Shown here in pieces: positions 8,913 to 17,191 of a stretch of 64,000 nucleotides of DNA. The position numbers were made by a program, and so were the translations under genes. This stretch comes from Pararhizobium sp. (GTDB lineage: Bacteria; Pseudomonadota; Alphaproteobacteria; Rhizobiales; Rhizobiaceae): positions 5,629,342-5,693,341 of the forward strand of contig CP051237.1 in the NCBI GenBank assembly GCA_017794825.1, given 5' to 3'. A model generated the notes under the pieces. The model was not told where the DNA came from. It did not search any database and worked only from the letters and a program-made list of their open reading frames with translations. Every line of letters starts with the position of its first letter. Position 1 is the stretch's first letter.

Positions 8913-10280
8913 TCAGCGTCCGTCAACAGTACGGAGGCCGAACCATTTGTCTTTAACGGCCTCGTAGTGAATCTCCGGCTTGTACTTGTCGACGCCGAGA
9001 TTGAGGTAGTTGACAGTCAGTCGACCCATCGCGCTCAGCAGGCTGTAGCTGGAAACGATCGCATCTCTGTGCGACTGAGCCAGGTCCTCCTGGGCGGTCA
9101 GGACATTTGTCTGTGTCTCAAGCACGTCAAGCTGGGTGCTCTGCCCGACTTTCTGCTCCTCGACAACACCGTTTAGCGCCAGCTTTGCAGCGCTGACCTG
9201 CGCCTCGTTTGCGGAAATCGACGCCTTCGATGCCTGGAAATTGGTGTACATCGAGACCACGTCCTGCTGGACCTGTCGCCGCGCGGAGTCGACCAGTATT
9301 TGCGCCTGGCCAAGTGTTTCCTTGGCTTGCCTGACCTGGGCGGAAGCCAGTCCGCCCTGATAGATGGGCACCGACACGTTGCCCTGAATAATACCTGTGG
9401 TGTAGCCGTACTGGCTGTGCTGGACAGTGCCCTGGACACTAACATTCGGCAGGAAGGTGCCTTCCAGCGACTTCACGTTGAAAGATGCTGCGTCCACCGT
9501 ATACTGCGCGCTGAGAATGGCGGGATGCTCCCGCAAGCCGATTTCAACCGCCGCGGTTGTCGACGACGGCAAACCTTTTTGATACGGCGACGGCATCTGC
9601 AGGTTCTTGGGCTCGTCGCCAATGATCTGGACATAAACGGCCGCGCTTGAATTTTCGGCGGCCTGGGCCGCCAGCAATTGCGCGCGCGCCTGTTCGAGCT
9701 GCGCCTGAGCCAGCGCCACGTCGGTCCGGGTGCCTTCTCCGACATCAAGCCGCGCCTGCGCCGCATTCCTCTGTTCGTCGAGAAACTCCAGGTTCTGCTG
9801 GCGCGCGCTTACGATTGCGCGGTCCCGCAACAGATTGGCGTATATCTGGACGGCCGAGAGCAGGATCGTCATTTCATTGTTGATGAGATCCTGCCGCCCG
9901 CCAAGCACGTTCGACTTCGCCGCGTTGACATTGTTTTTCGTCTGGAAACCGTCGAACAGTGTCTGGGTGAGCGTCACGCCCGCAGATGCGGCGTCGGTAA
10001 TCGTCGATGTTTCGGAAGGGGCATGCCAGGTTGTCGTGCGCGAAGCCTCGACGCCGGCGATGATCGTTGGACGATAGCCGGATTTGGCTATAGCCACGCC
10101 TTCGTCGGTGGCTCTCAGGCCGGCGCGTGCCGCATTGAGGTCGGGGTTGTTCTCGTAGGCCTTCGCCATCGCGCCGAATATCGTTTCGGCGTAAGCAGTT
10201 CCCTGTGCTGCGGCGAGACTTGCTGCAGCGACGGATAGAATTAGTAGTCTGCGGATACTTGACACTATATAAATCCCCAA
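8913..10280 (-). CDS. tolC: TolC family outer-membrane channel
   Basis: Outer-membrane efflux protein of 455 residues forming the exit duct for type I secretion and RND pumps. A signal peptide (RRLLILSVAAASLAAAQGTAYA) precedes two repeats of the TolC fold: the first begins TIFGAMAKAYENNPDLNAAR, the second STTAAVEIGLREHPAILSA. Long coiled-coil stretches rich in Gln, Ala and Asn include QARLDVGEGTRTDVALAQAQ and EEQKVGQSTQLDVLETQ. It lies between pcm and popZ, all on the minus strand, as in many rhizobia. No pump gene is adjacent, so it is probably shared among several systems. Confidence 0.93.
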   Translation of the reverse strand: MGIYIVSSIRRLLILSVAAASLAAAQGTAYAETIFGAMAKAYENNPDLNAARAGLRATDEGVAIAKSGYRPTIIAGVEASRTTTWHAPSETSTITDAASAGVTLTQTLFDGFQTKNNVNAAKSNVLGGRQDLINNEMTILLSAVQIYANLLRDRAIVSARQQNLEFLDEQRNAAQARLDVGEGTRTDVALAQAQLEQARAQLLAAQAAENSSAAVYVQIIGDEPKNLQMPSPYQKGLPSSTTAAVEIGLREHPAILSAQYTVDAASFNVKSLEGTFLPNVSVQGTVQHSQYGYTTGIIQGNVSVPIYQGGLASAQVRQAKETLGQAQILVDSARRQVQQDVVSMYTNFQASKASISANEAQVSAAKLALNGVVEEQKVGQSTQLDVLETQTNVLTAQEDLAQSHRDAIVSSYSLLSAMGRLTVNYLNLGVDKYKPEIHYEAVKDKWFGLRTVDGR

Positions 10281-10425
10281 TTGACGAGCGAACGGCGAAC
10301 AAGCCGTCGTCTATCCACTACCCTGCCCCGTTATATGTAGCCGTAAAGCTTTTGTTGCAACGGTTCAGCCATGCCAGGGAGTGAAGATGCCGGGACCCTG
10401 TAACCCAATGATCACACCTTGCGTC

Positions 10426-11100
10426 TCAGAAGACGAATTCTTCCGCTCTTTCGAAACCGTTCAACAGCTTGACGGAAGTATTGAAGCCGCGACGCGAAGA
10501 GGTGTGACCGTCATCCTTCACGTAAAGCTTGGCGCGGCTCGCATTGCCGTGCCCCTCGACGACGACCAGCCTGCCGCCATCGCGTAGCTGATCGAAGAGC
10601 GCCGTGGGCAACTCTTCCACGGCGCCGCCAATGAAAATCACGTCGTACGGCGCTTCGGGCTCGTAGCCTTTTCGCAGATCTCCGGTAACCACTGCAACGC
10701 TGTCGTATCCGAGCCGGGACAGGTTTTCGGTGGCCTTGGCGGCTAGGTCTTCGTCGCTTTCAAGCGCGACGACGGAACTTGCCAGCAGCGACAGAAGCGC
10801 AGAGACGTATCCCGTTCCGCAACCGATCTCCAGCACAACATCGTCCGGCGTGATATCCGCCAATTGCAGAAGTTTCGCGAGCGGCGACGGCTCCATGAGG
10901 TACCGAGACGGACGCCCGTCGTGATCGACCGACACCGGAATGTCGTCGTCGATATAGGCGAGAGGCTTGAATTTTTCGGGTACGAAATCTTCACGCGCAA
11001 CCTCCAGAAAGGCCCGGAGTACGGGATGCGAGGTGACATCGGTCGTTCGTATCTGATTGTCCACCATCTTTTCGCGCGCTGCTTCGTAATCGATGGTCAT
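10426..11100 (-). CDS. pcm: Protein-L-isoaspartate O-methyltransferase family protein
   Basis: SAM-dependent methyltransferase of 224 residues in the PCMT family, which repairs isoaspartyl residues in damaged proteins. The N-terminus has the family pattern AREKMVDNQIRTTDV. The SAM-binding motif I is VLEIGCGTGYVSALL, followed by an acidic residue in VVALESDEDL and the motif PYDVIFIGGAVEELP. The first half is canonical; the C-terminus is the shorter form common in alphaproteobacteria, whose members are sometimes methyltransferases of uncertain substrate. It lies upstream of tolC and is probably cotranscribed. Confidence 0.88.
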   Translation of the reverse strand: MTIDYEAAREKMVDNQIRTTDVTSHPVLRAFLEVAREDFVPEKFKPLAYIDDDIPVSVDHDGRPSRYLMEPSPLAKLLQLADITPDDVVLEIGCGTGYVSALLSLLASSVVALESDEDLAAKATENLSRLGYDSVAVVTGDLRKGYEPEAPYDVIFIGGAVEELPTALFDQLRDGGRLVVVEGHGNASRAKLYVKDDGHTSSRRGFNTSVKLLNGFERAEEFVF

Positions 11101-11277
11101 GCCAGTTCTCCAAATCGTCCGCCTAGCGTCTTAATTCGCGCGGCTGACAGTTTCAAGCGCCCAGTGGCGCCGCATCGCCCACAATGGCGATCAAAGAGAA
11201 TATACCGCCGTATCTAATCATGAATTGGATACCGGAAACTTAATGCAAATTTTCGACAAATGCTTCATTTGCGAAGA

Positions 11278-12423
11278 TCAGCCTCCAAGAGCGCCTGAAA
11301 GATAGCAGATGAAATCATGGATTTCACGCTCCATCCAGGAAAGCGGCCCACCCGTTGAAAGAGGCGCCCTCGCGCCCTTGTAGATGCCCTCCACAACGAA
11401 ACGATCCTCGTCATTGACCTTGTCGAAGAAACCGATCGTATCGCGCAGAAACGCGTCGGGATCATCGAGACCGGCCAGAACTTCCGGCGCCAGGGCTGCG
11501 CCAAACCGCACGTGAACCTGGCCCGTTCCCTTCGGCATCAACGTCAGATACCAAAGGTGGTCCGGCGCCAGGACGAACATGTGCGTCGGGAAGATCGTCG
11601 GCATGACGGAGGTCCGCCGCCACTCCCCTTCGAGGACATCGTTGTTCGCATGGGCGAGGCCGTAGGTCGCGTCCTTGTTCTTCTTGAATGTTTCGTATGT
11701 GAAGTGGCTGTGGCGTTGCTCGGGGAATCCCGTATCGTCGACTGGAAACCAGGCGCCAACGGTCGCTCTGTGAGCGATAGGCAGATGGTAGCTTTCCATG
11801 AAATTTTCGGTCAGCAGCTTCCAGTTCGTATCCCAGACATGGTCCTGGGTCGCGACCTGGACGTAATCTTCCATTCGATACCGGTCGACGACCGGTTCGA
11901 GTTCGCGCAGCAGATCGCCGACCTTCTCGACATCCGGATCAAGGCTCACATACACCCAGCCCTTCCAGATTTCGCATCTGAGTTCCGGCAGACTGTTGTC
12001 GCGCGCTTTGAAACCTTCCGTCCTGTTCATCTGCGGAGCGCCGATCAACCGGCCGTCAATGTCGTAGGTCCAGGCGTGATATGGACAGACTATCCGTCGG
12101 CAATTGCCCTTTTCCGAGAGAAGCACCATCATCCGGTGAAGACAGACATTTGCGAAGGCCCTGACTGCGCCGTCGCGCTGACGAATGGCGACGACCGGCT
12201 GTTCGGAAATATTGAATGTCAGGTAGTCGCCGGGCTCGGAAATCGCGTCTGCGCGCCCGAGGCAAATCCAGGATTTGCGGAAAATCCGCATCTGTTCCAG
12301 GTCATGGATTTCCTGATTGGTGTAGATAGCAGGCGGCATTGCGCGCGCCTGTTCCATTGGCGATCCGGCAATCTCCGAGATCTGCCTCAGCAGACGTACG
12401 GACTCGCTCTCTGCAGCCGACAT
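11278..12423 (-). CDS. Rieske aromatic-ring-hydroxylating oxygenase, alpha subunit
   Basis: Oxygenase component of a Rieske non-haem iron system, 381 residues. The Rieske centre is seen as CLHR and, 17 residues later, CPYHAW (Cys-x-His and Cys-x2-His). The catalytic iron site is NFMESYHLPIAH (His-x4-His) with an acidic residue expected near the C-terminus. The ATG at 12421-12423 has AAAGG upstream and gives a normal N-terminus; a longer reading frame to 12576 is probably not translated. No beta subunit, ferredoxin or reductase gene is next to it, so it must borrow electron donors. It is divergent from the deiodinase-like gene. The substrate is unknown and could be aromatic or a quaternary amine. 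Confidence 0.85.
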   Translation of the reverse strand: MSAAESESVRLLRQISEIAGSPMEQARAMPPAIYTNQEIHDLEQMRIFRKSWICLGRADAISEPGDYLTFNISEQPVVAIRQRDGAVRAFANVCLHRMMVLLSEKGNCRRIVCPYHAWTYDIDGRLIGAPQMNRTEGFKARDNSLPELRCEIWKGWVYVSLDPDVEKVGDLLRELEPVVDRYRMEDYVQVATQDHVWDTNWKLLTENFMESYHLPIAHRATVGAWFPVDDTGFPEQRHSHFTYETFKKNKDATYGLAHANNDVLEGEWRRTSVMPTIFPTHMFVLAPDHLWYLTLMPKGTGQVHVRFGAALAPEVLAGLDDPDAFLRDTIGFFDKVNDEDRFVVEGIYKGARAPLSTGGPLSWMEREIHDFICYLSGALGG

Positions 12424-12484
12424 TGCCTGGACCTTTCGTGGGGTATAGTCATTTGCATGCCAATGATCTTGAGACCGGTGTTTT

Positions 12485-12511
12485 GCGTTGTAAAGTGGAA
12501 TTTTGTAACGC
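12485..12511. promoter_or_regulatory. Imperfect 27-bp palindrome between the Rieske and deiodinase-like genes
   Basis: Inverted repeat of the form GCGTT-nn-AAA ... TTT-nn-AACGC centred at 12498. It lies midway in the 178-base spacer between the divergently oriented oxygenase (start 12423) and nitroreductase-fold gene (start 12602). The position suits an operator for both promoters. No regulator gene lies next to it, so the binding protein is unknown. Confidence 0.4.
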
Positions 12512-12601
12512 TTTGTATGAAGACGGTATTCGCTTTCGGTGGAGATTGGCGCATTCGAAACGGTTATCACCGGCAATGACAGGAATGAACGAAGGTGCAG
12601 G

Positions 12602-13294
12602 ATGTTTTCACGCGAACATATGAGTTACGAACCGGTCGATCTGCCCGACAGGATGGAGTTCAGCGACGAGCAGATGTTGCGCGAGGCAGCTGCGTTTTAC
12701 GACCGCATGCGCAAGCGCCACACTGTTCGCGAGTACGCCGACCGACCAGTTTCGAGAAAGGTCATTGAGGACTGCATCCTGGCGGCCGGCACTGCCCCCA
12801 GCGGCGCGAACCACCAGCCGTGGCACTTCGTCGCTATCGCCGAACCCGAACACAAGCGAAAGATCAGACTGGCGGCCGAAGAAGAAGAGCGCCGCTTCTA
12901 CGAGGGCGGCGCTGGCGACGAATGGCTGAAGGCCCTGGAGCCGATCGGCACGAATGACGCCAAGCCGCATCTCGAAATCGCGCCATGGCTGATTGTCGTG
13001 TTCGCCCAGCGCTGGGGCCATTTCGACGACGGGACCCGCTTCAAGAACTACTACGTACCGGAAAGCGTCGGGATCGCCACCGGCTTTCTGATAGCCGCGC
13101 TGCACCATGCCGGACTGGTGACGCTGACCCACACGCCCAATCCCATGAAATTTCTCAACGGGCTTCTCGGACGCCCGGAATCGGAAAAGCCGGTGATGAT
13201 CATCGCGGCCGGACACCCGGCGTCGGACGCCAAGGTGCCGAAGGTTGCAAAGATCAAGAAACCGCTGTCGGAAATCCTGACGGTGATCGACTGA
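12602..13294 (+). CDS. Nitroreductase-fold flavoprotein, iodotyrosine deiodinase-like
   Basis: FMN-dependent nitroreductase-superfamily protein of 230 residues that follows iodotyrosine deiodinase (IYD) along its whole length. FMN-binding segments are RKRHTVREY and GTAPSGANHQPWHF; the C-terminal part has AGLVTLTHTPNP and LLGRPESEKP. In the lid the residues aligning with human IYD Glu157, Tyr161 and Lys182 are all present: EEEE, then Tyr four residues on, then Lys in NDAKPHLE 21 residues later. This spacing comes from my recollection of human IYD. These residues hold the zwitterionic substrate, so reductive dehalogenation of halotyrosine or a related phenol is a fair inference. Start chosen for its GAAGG site. 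It converges with the TauE gene. Confidence 0.82.
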   Translation: MFSREHMSYEPVDLPDRMEFSDEQMLREAAAFYDRMRKRHTVREYADRPVSRKVIEDCILAAGTAPSGANHQPWHFVAIAEPEHKRKIRLAAEEEERRFYEGGAGDEWLKALEPIGTNDAKPHLEIAPWLIVVFAQRWGHFDDGTRFKNYYVPESVGIATGFLIAALHHAGLVTLTHTPNPMKFLNGLLGRPESEKPVMIIAAGHPASDAKVPKVAKIKKPLSEILTVID

Positions 13295-14059
13295 TTACGA
13301 ATTCAGAAAACCTTCGATGCTCGTGTAGAGCAGCCGTATCGACAGGACCGCCAGCAGTATCAACAGGGCGCGATCGAACGCCTTGGCGGACATCTTGCGC
13401 GCAGCCCAGGCGCCAAGCGGCATGGAAACGAACAACGGCGGAAGCGCGGCGAGGCTCATCCCGATCGTCGTCGGCGTCATCAGTCCAAAATAGACGAGCG
13501 CTATGACCTGCACGACGGACATTGCGACGAAGAACGTCGAGACAGTGGATATGAACTGGGCGCGTTCGAGCCGCATCGCGTTGAGAAAACTCACAGCCGC
13601 CGGCGCTGAAATTCCGGCCATCCCCTGCAGCATGCCGCCGACAAGTCCCATTGGCAGCACGATCCGCGCCGCCCGGGTGAATGAAAGCCGGAATTCAGGC
13701 CTTCCGATCCGAATTCCGATATAGGCGAACACCGCCGCGACCAGCAGGATGGACAGGATATCGCCGTCAAGCGACGTCAAAAGCACGGATCCGGCGAGCG
13801 CGCCAAGGCCTCCGGCGACAGAGAATTTAAGCGCAAACCGATCCGGCAAACGATAGGAACGATAGAGCCATTGTTGCCATAAATTCGTCAGCAGGTTCGG
13901 TATCACCATGATCACGACGGCAAGCCGAATGTCCATGAACGCCGCGATCACCGGAACAGCCACCACCGGCGTCCCGGCGCCAGTGGCGCCTTTGACGAGA
14001 CCTCCAAGAAAAAGGGCGCACGCGATTATCGCGAGCGAGAAGAAGCTGATGTCGGACAT
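13295..14059 (-). CDS. TauE/SafE family membrane permease
   Basis: Membrane protein of 254 residues with about eight hydrophobic segments. The N-terminal ALFLGGLVKGATGAGTPVVAVP and the mid-protein GLVGGMLQGMAGISAPA are the glycine-rich repeats of the TauE/SafE (DUF81) family, proposed exporters of sulfite, sulfoacetate and other small organic acids. Its stop directly abuts the stop of the convergent deiodinase-like gene. With the adjacent hydrolase on the same strand it may form a two-gene unit. The substrate cannot be read from the sequence. Confidence 0.87.
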   Translation of the reverse strand: MSDISFFSLAIIACALFLGGLVKGATGAGTPVVAVPVIAAFMDIRLAVVIMVIPNLLTNLWQQWLYRSYRLPDRFALKFSVAGGLGALAGSVLLTSLDGDILSILLVAAVFAYIGIRIGRPEFRLSFTRAARIVLPMGLVGGMLQGMAGISAPAAVSFLNAMRLERAQFISTVSTFFVAMSVVQVIALVYFGLMTPTTIGMSLAALPPLFVSMPLGAWAARKMSAKAFDRALLILLAVLSIRLLYTSIEGFLNS

Positions 14060-14087
14060 GGCGTTGCTTGCTGGCTAAGTTGTCGCC

Positions 14088-14747
14088 TTAACCGAGATGT
14101 TCGGCGAGAAAGGCCTTGCTGCGCTCATGCGCCAAAGCCGCCGCCTCCGGCGCATAAGCGGCGGGCCGCGCATCGTTTGCGAATGCGTGACCGGCTTCGT
14201 AGATATGCGCTTCCAATTCAGGCAGATACGCCTTGACCTGTTCAATCACCTCCGGCGGCGTGTGATCGTCGGTCGATCCGAAATGGCCAATCACGGGCGC
14301 CTTGAGCGGTGAATCCAGATATTGCGGCAAACGGGTGCCGTAGAAGACTACGGCGCCTGCGATATCCAGCTTCTGCGCGGCGCGAAGCGCAAGGCCGCCG
14401 CCCCAGCAAAATCCCATGACTGCGACTTTGCCGCCCTTCTCGGCAAGCATGAGAACAGCTGCTTCGATATCCCGCATCGTTTCGTCAATGTCAGTCGACA
14501 ACATGAGGTCACGCCCGCGACCGGCGTCCGTAAACGGGATCACGGCGTCTTTTTCCTTGCGATCGAACAGCGCCGGCACGGCGACGTCATAGCCGATTTT
14601 CGAATATGTTTCTGCAAGGGACTTGAGTTGATCGGTGACGCCAAAAATCTCCTGAAGGATGACCAGGCCGCCCCTGCTCTTGCCTTCGGCGGGCGCTATC
14701 CAGCAATCGAGCACATGCCCGTCCGACGCGGTTACCTGTGTCATCAT
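14088..14747 (-). CDS. Dienelactone hydrolase family protein
   Basis: Alpha/beta hydrolase of 219 residues of the dienelactone hydrolase family. The nucleophile elbow is GFCWGG, with cysteine as the nucleophile. The acid and base are expected in STDDHTPP (Asp) and EAGHAFANDARP (His), so the Cys-Asp-His triad appears complete. True members open dienelactones from chlorocatechol breakdown, but most genomic members have unknown ester or lactone substrates. AAGGAAAC precedes two consecutive ATG codons at 14747 and 14744. It is upstream of the TauE gene on the same strand. Confidence 0.88.
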   Translation of the reverse strand: MMTQVTASDGHVLDCWIAPAEGKSRGGLVILQEIFGVTDQLKSLAETYSKIGYDVAVPALFDRKEKDAVIPFTDAGRGRDLMLSTDIDETMRDIEAAVLMLAEKGGKVAVMGFCWGGGLALRAAQKLDIAGAVVFYGTRLPQYLDSPLKAPVIGHFGSTDDHTPPEVIEQVKAYLPELEAHIYEAGHAFANDARPAAYAPEAAALAHERSKAFLAEHLG

Positions 14748-14880
14748 CTAAAGCGTTTCCTTATGTTGTTAGTTTATCGAGCATACTATGGTAGTGGACA
14801 CAATCGTATTTCACAAAGTGAATACCGCATCCAGGGCGATGGAGTGACCTTTTTATAGTACTGATATCTGGAGATACTCT

Positions 14881-16065
14881 ATGCATATTCTGGTTATGAC
14901 CGCCTGGTGGCAATCGGCCCTTGCGTGCATTCAGTCATTCGGACGACGGGGACATCGCATCACTCTGATCGACATTGGCGAAATGCCGGTGAATTCGCAG
15001 TCGATGTATGTCAGCAATGTAATACCTCAGCCTCTGAGCAACCTGCCGCTCGAAGAGGCCTGCGACGCGCTGATCGCAATAACGGTAGAGCACAAAATCG
15101 ATCTGGTCATCCCGATATCGGACGCGGATGCAGAGATAACCGCCCTCGCCAGAGCCAAGACTTCGAACATGGACCTTTTTCCCACCGGGTCCGTCGAAGC
15201 CGTTCGCATCATGAGAAGCCGCAACAGAACGACAGAGTTGTGCGCAGAATTGGGGATCGACACTCCGGAAACTGTTTTCACACATACGGAGACACTCACT
15301 TCGGACGCGGAAAAGAGGGGCTACCCTTTCTTCCTGAAGCAATCCGGCAGCGTGGCTTCGAGAGGAGTGGCCCGCATAGACAATGAGAGAGTTCTGCGAT
15401 CCGTCGCGAAAAATATCCGTCCTGGAACCGAGATCCAGATGCAGGAAGTGGTGTACGGAGACATGGTCGGCATGACGGCATTCTGCCGTGAAGGCGCAGT
15501 CTTGAAGAGTTTCGCCTTCCAGACGCCCTATGTGCTTTCCCACCGCGGCAACCCGCCATTTGCGACTGTAAAAAAGGAAACACCGCATCTGCTGGACTAC
15601 ATGACGAAGATCGCCAGCCATCTCAACTGGAGCGGCGGTATCGATCTCGACTTCCTGCAGGATCGCGACGGCAAGACCTATCTTCTTGAAATCAATCCGA
15701 GACTGTCTGGAACAATCGTCTTTGCTCAGAAAATCGGAGTGGATTTTCCGTCTGCGTATCTGAATGTGGAAGATGAGGTTTTTGTGCCCGGACTCAACAG
15801 AAATGCAGATGGTTTCATTTGCCTCCTTACCGAATCCGGTTACCTCCAGCGGGATTTCCGCAGATGGTCCGCTTTTGCAAACGAATTCCGTACAGAACAC
15901 AGGTGTGTTAATAGCGCATTTCCCGATGACCCGGGATTCTCGGGCGCTATGCATACTGAATGCATGAGCAACATAGGCATGGGATGTGAACTTGCAAAGA
16001 AGCGGAGTCGACCAGGCTTTCTCCGTTCAATCCTAAAACCAAGGCGTCCAAATCGCCCATCGTGA
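14881..16065 (+). CDS. Orphan ATP-grasp ligase
   Basis: ATP-grasp enzyme of 394 residues, the fold that activates a carboxylate as acyl-phosphate for ligation to an amine or thiol. The N-terminal pre-ATP domain starts MHILVMTAWWQSALACIQSF. The ATP-binding core shows FFLKQSGSVASRGVARI (lysine and glycine loop), and the metal-binding C-terminal part shows GGIDLDFLQDRDGKTYLLEI then NPRLSGT (Glu and Asn ligands). It has GGAG eight bases before the ATG. No carrier protein, peptide or amino-acid biosynthesis gene adjoins it. The spacer upstream is AT-rich and has a TTCAC-AAA-GTGAA palindrome at 14810-14822. Product unknown. Confidence 0.78.
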   Translation: MHILVMTAWWQSALACIQSFGRRGHRITLIDIGEMPVNSQSMYVSNVIPQPLSNLPLEEACDALIAITVEHKIDLVIPISDADAEITALARAKTSNMDLFPTGSVEAVRIMRSRNRTTELCAELGIDTPETVFTHTETLTSDAEKRGYPFFLKQSGSVASRGVARIDNERVLRSVAKNIRPGTEIQMQEVVYGDMVGMTAFCREGAVLKSFAFQTPYVLSHRGNPPFATVKKETPHLLDYMTKIASHLNWSGGIDLDFLQDRDGKTYLLEINPRLSGTIVFAQKIGVDFPSAYLNVEDEVFVPGLNRNADGFICLLTESGYLQRDFRRWSAFANEFRTEHRCVNSAFPDDPGFSGAMHTECMSNIGMGCELAKKRSRPGFLRSILKPRRPNRPS

Positions 16066-16163
16066 ACAACAAGCCTGTTTCAACACCCCTTTCTAACTCG
16101 GCCCGAGATCAGCGGGGCGGCGACCGCCATATCATGGCTCCGAATGATCAAGAGCCTGTCCTG

Positions 16164-17063
16164 CTACGAGAGCAAGCCTGCGCGTTCGAGAACGCCATCA
16201 AGGCGTTTCTCGAGTTCAGGCGTCAAAGGCGCCATCGGCAGTCGATGTTCGTTGCGGGAAATGACGCCCCTGCGCCTGACCATGTATTTCGTGGTTATAG
16301 GCGGGGTGTCATAGCCAATTGACGCGAAAATTTCCGACATCGCATCGTTCAATTTTCTTGCGCCCTCGACGTCTCCGCTGTCGAACAGCCTGCACATCTC
16401 GGCGACCCTGTCGGGGATGACATTCGAAACGGAAATCATTGCGCCGGATACGCCCAGCGCCAGCATCGCAAGCGTCGGCTGCTCCATGCCCGAGAAGATT
16501 TTCATCTCGGGAAAACGGTTGAGGATCCCTGTCACCAGCCCCGTCGATTCATCTGTGTTCTTCAACCCGGCGAAGTTCGGCGAACGGTCCCTGATCGCCG
16601 CAACGATGTCTACACTGAGCCGAACGCCGGCCCGACCCGGGATATGATAGATCATGACAGGCAGTTCCGTGCGCGCCATGACATCCACGAAATAGTCCAC
16701 CATCGCCCGATCCGGCGGCTTGCAGTAGAACGGCGTCACCACGACGATCGCATCGGGCTGCAGGTCATCATATCGGCGGATCATCTCGACGGTCTGGGCG
16801 TGCGATTCCGAAGCAGTGCCGACACATACCGGAACCCTGCCGCCGGAAACTTCGACGGCGACGCCGGCCAGCCGATATCTTTCCTCGACCGTCAGGGTTG
16901 TGGGCTCGCCGCTGGTCGCGTTCGTCAAAAGGCCATTGGCGCCGTTCTCGATCTGCCATTCGCAGAGCCTGGCGTAATCCTCAAAGTCGACCTCGCCGTC
17001 CCTGAACGGGACGACAAGCGGGGTGTAGGATCCCTTCAGAAAGTCGAGATTGTTATCGGCCAT
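16164..17063 (-). CDS. DapA-family (N-acetylneuraminate lyase-type) aldolase or dehydratase
   Basis: Class I aldolase-superfamily protein of 299 residues. The pyruvate-binding loop reads NATSGEPTTLTVEER, the catalytic tyrosine is in MIYHIPGR (about residue 139) and the Schiff-base lysine in FAGLKNTDES (about residue 168). The start at 17063 has an AAAGGAG site and gives MADNNLDFLKG. It is the last gene of the long minus-strand operon headed by the gamma-glutamyltranspeptidase-like gene. In that setting a catabolic role, cleaving or dehydrating a keto acid, is more likely than lysine synthesis. The 128-base gap upstream could contain a promoter of its own. Confidence 0.85.
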   Translation of the reverse strand: MADNNLDFLKGSYTPLVVPFRDGEVDFEDYARLCEWQIENGANGLLTNATSGEPTTLTVEERYRLAGVAVEVSGGRVPVCVGTASESHAQTVEMIRRYDDLQPDAIVVVTPFYCKPPDRAMVDYFVDVMARTELPVMIYHIPGRAGVRLSVDIVAAIRDRSPNFAGLKNTDESTGLVTGILNRFPEMKIFSGMEQPTLAMLALGVSGAMISVSNVIPDRVAEMCRLFDSGDVEGARKLNDAMSEIFASIGYDTPPITTKYMVRRRGVISRNEHRLPMAPLTPELEKRLDGVLERAGLLS

Positions 17064-17191
17064 GTTCGCGTCTCCTTTGCAGGTCGGCATTACCCTATCA
17101 CACCCTGCAATTATGACGCGCATTTTCACATGAAGACTTTTTTGGGCTGACAGGGTAGTCAGATCAGCACAACGACGATGATCGGTGTGAT

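Noticed and set aside
14810..14822. TTCAC-AAA-GTGAA palindrome before the ATP-grasp gene as an IclR site
   Set aside because: It resembles the IclR motif only partly (arms are shorter and the spacing is 3 rather than the GGTTCA-N5-TGAACC form), so it is not assigned to that regulator.
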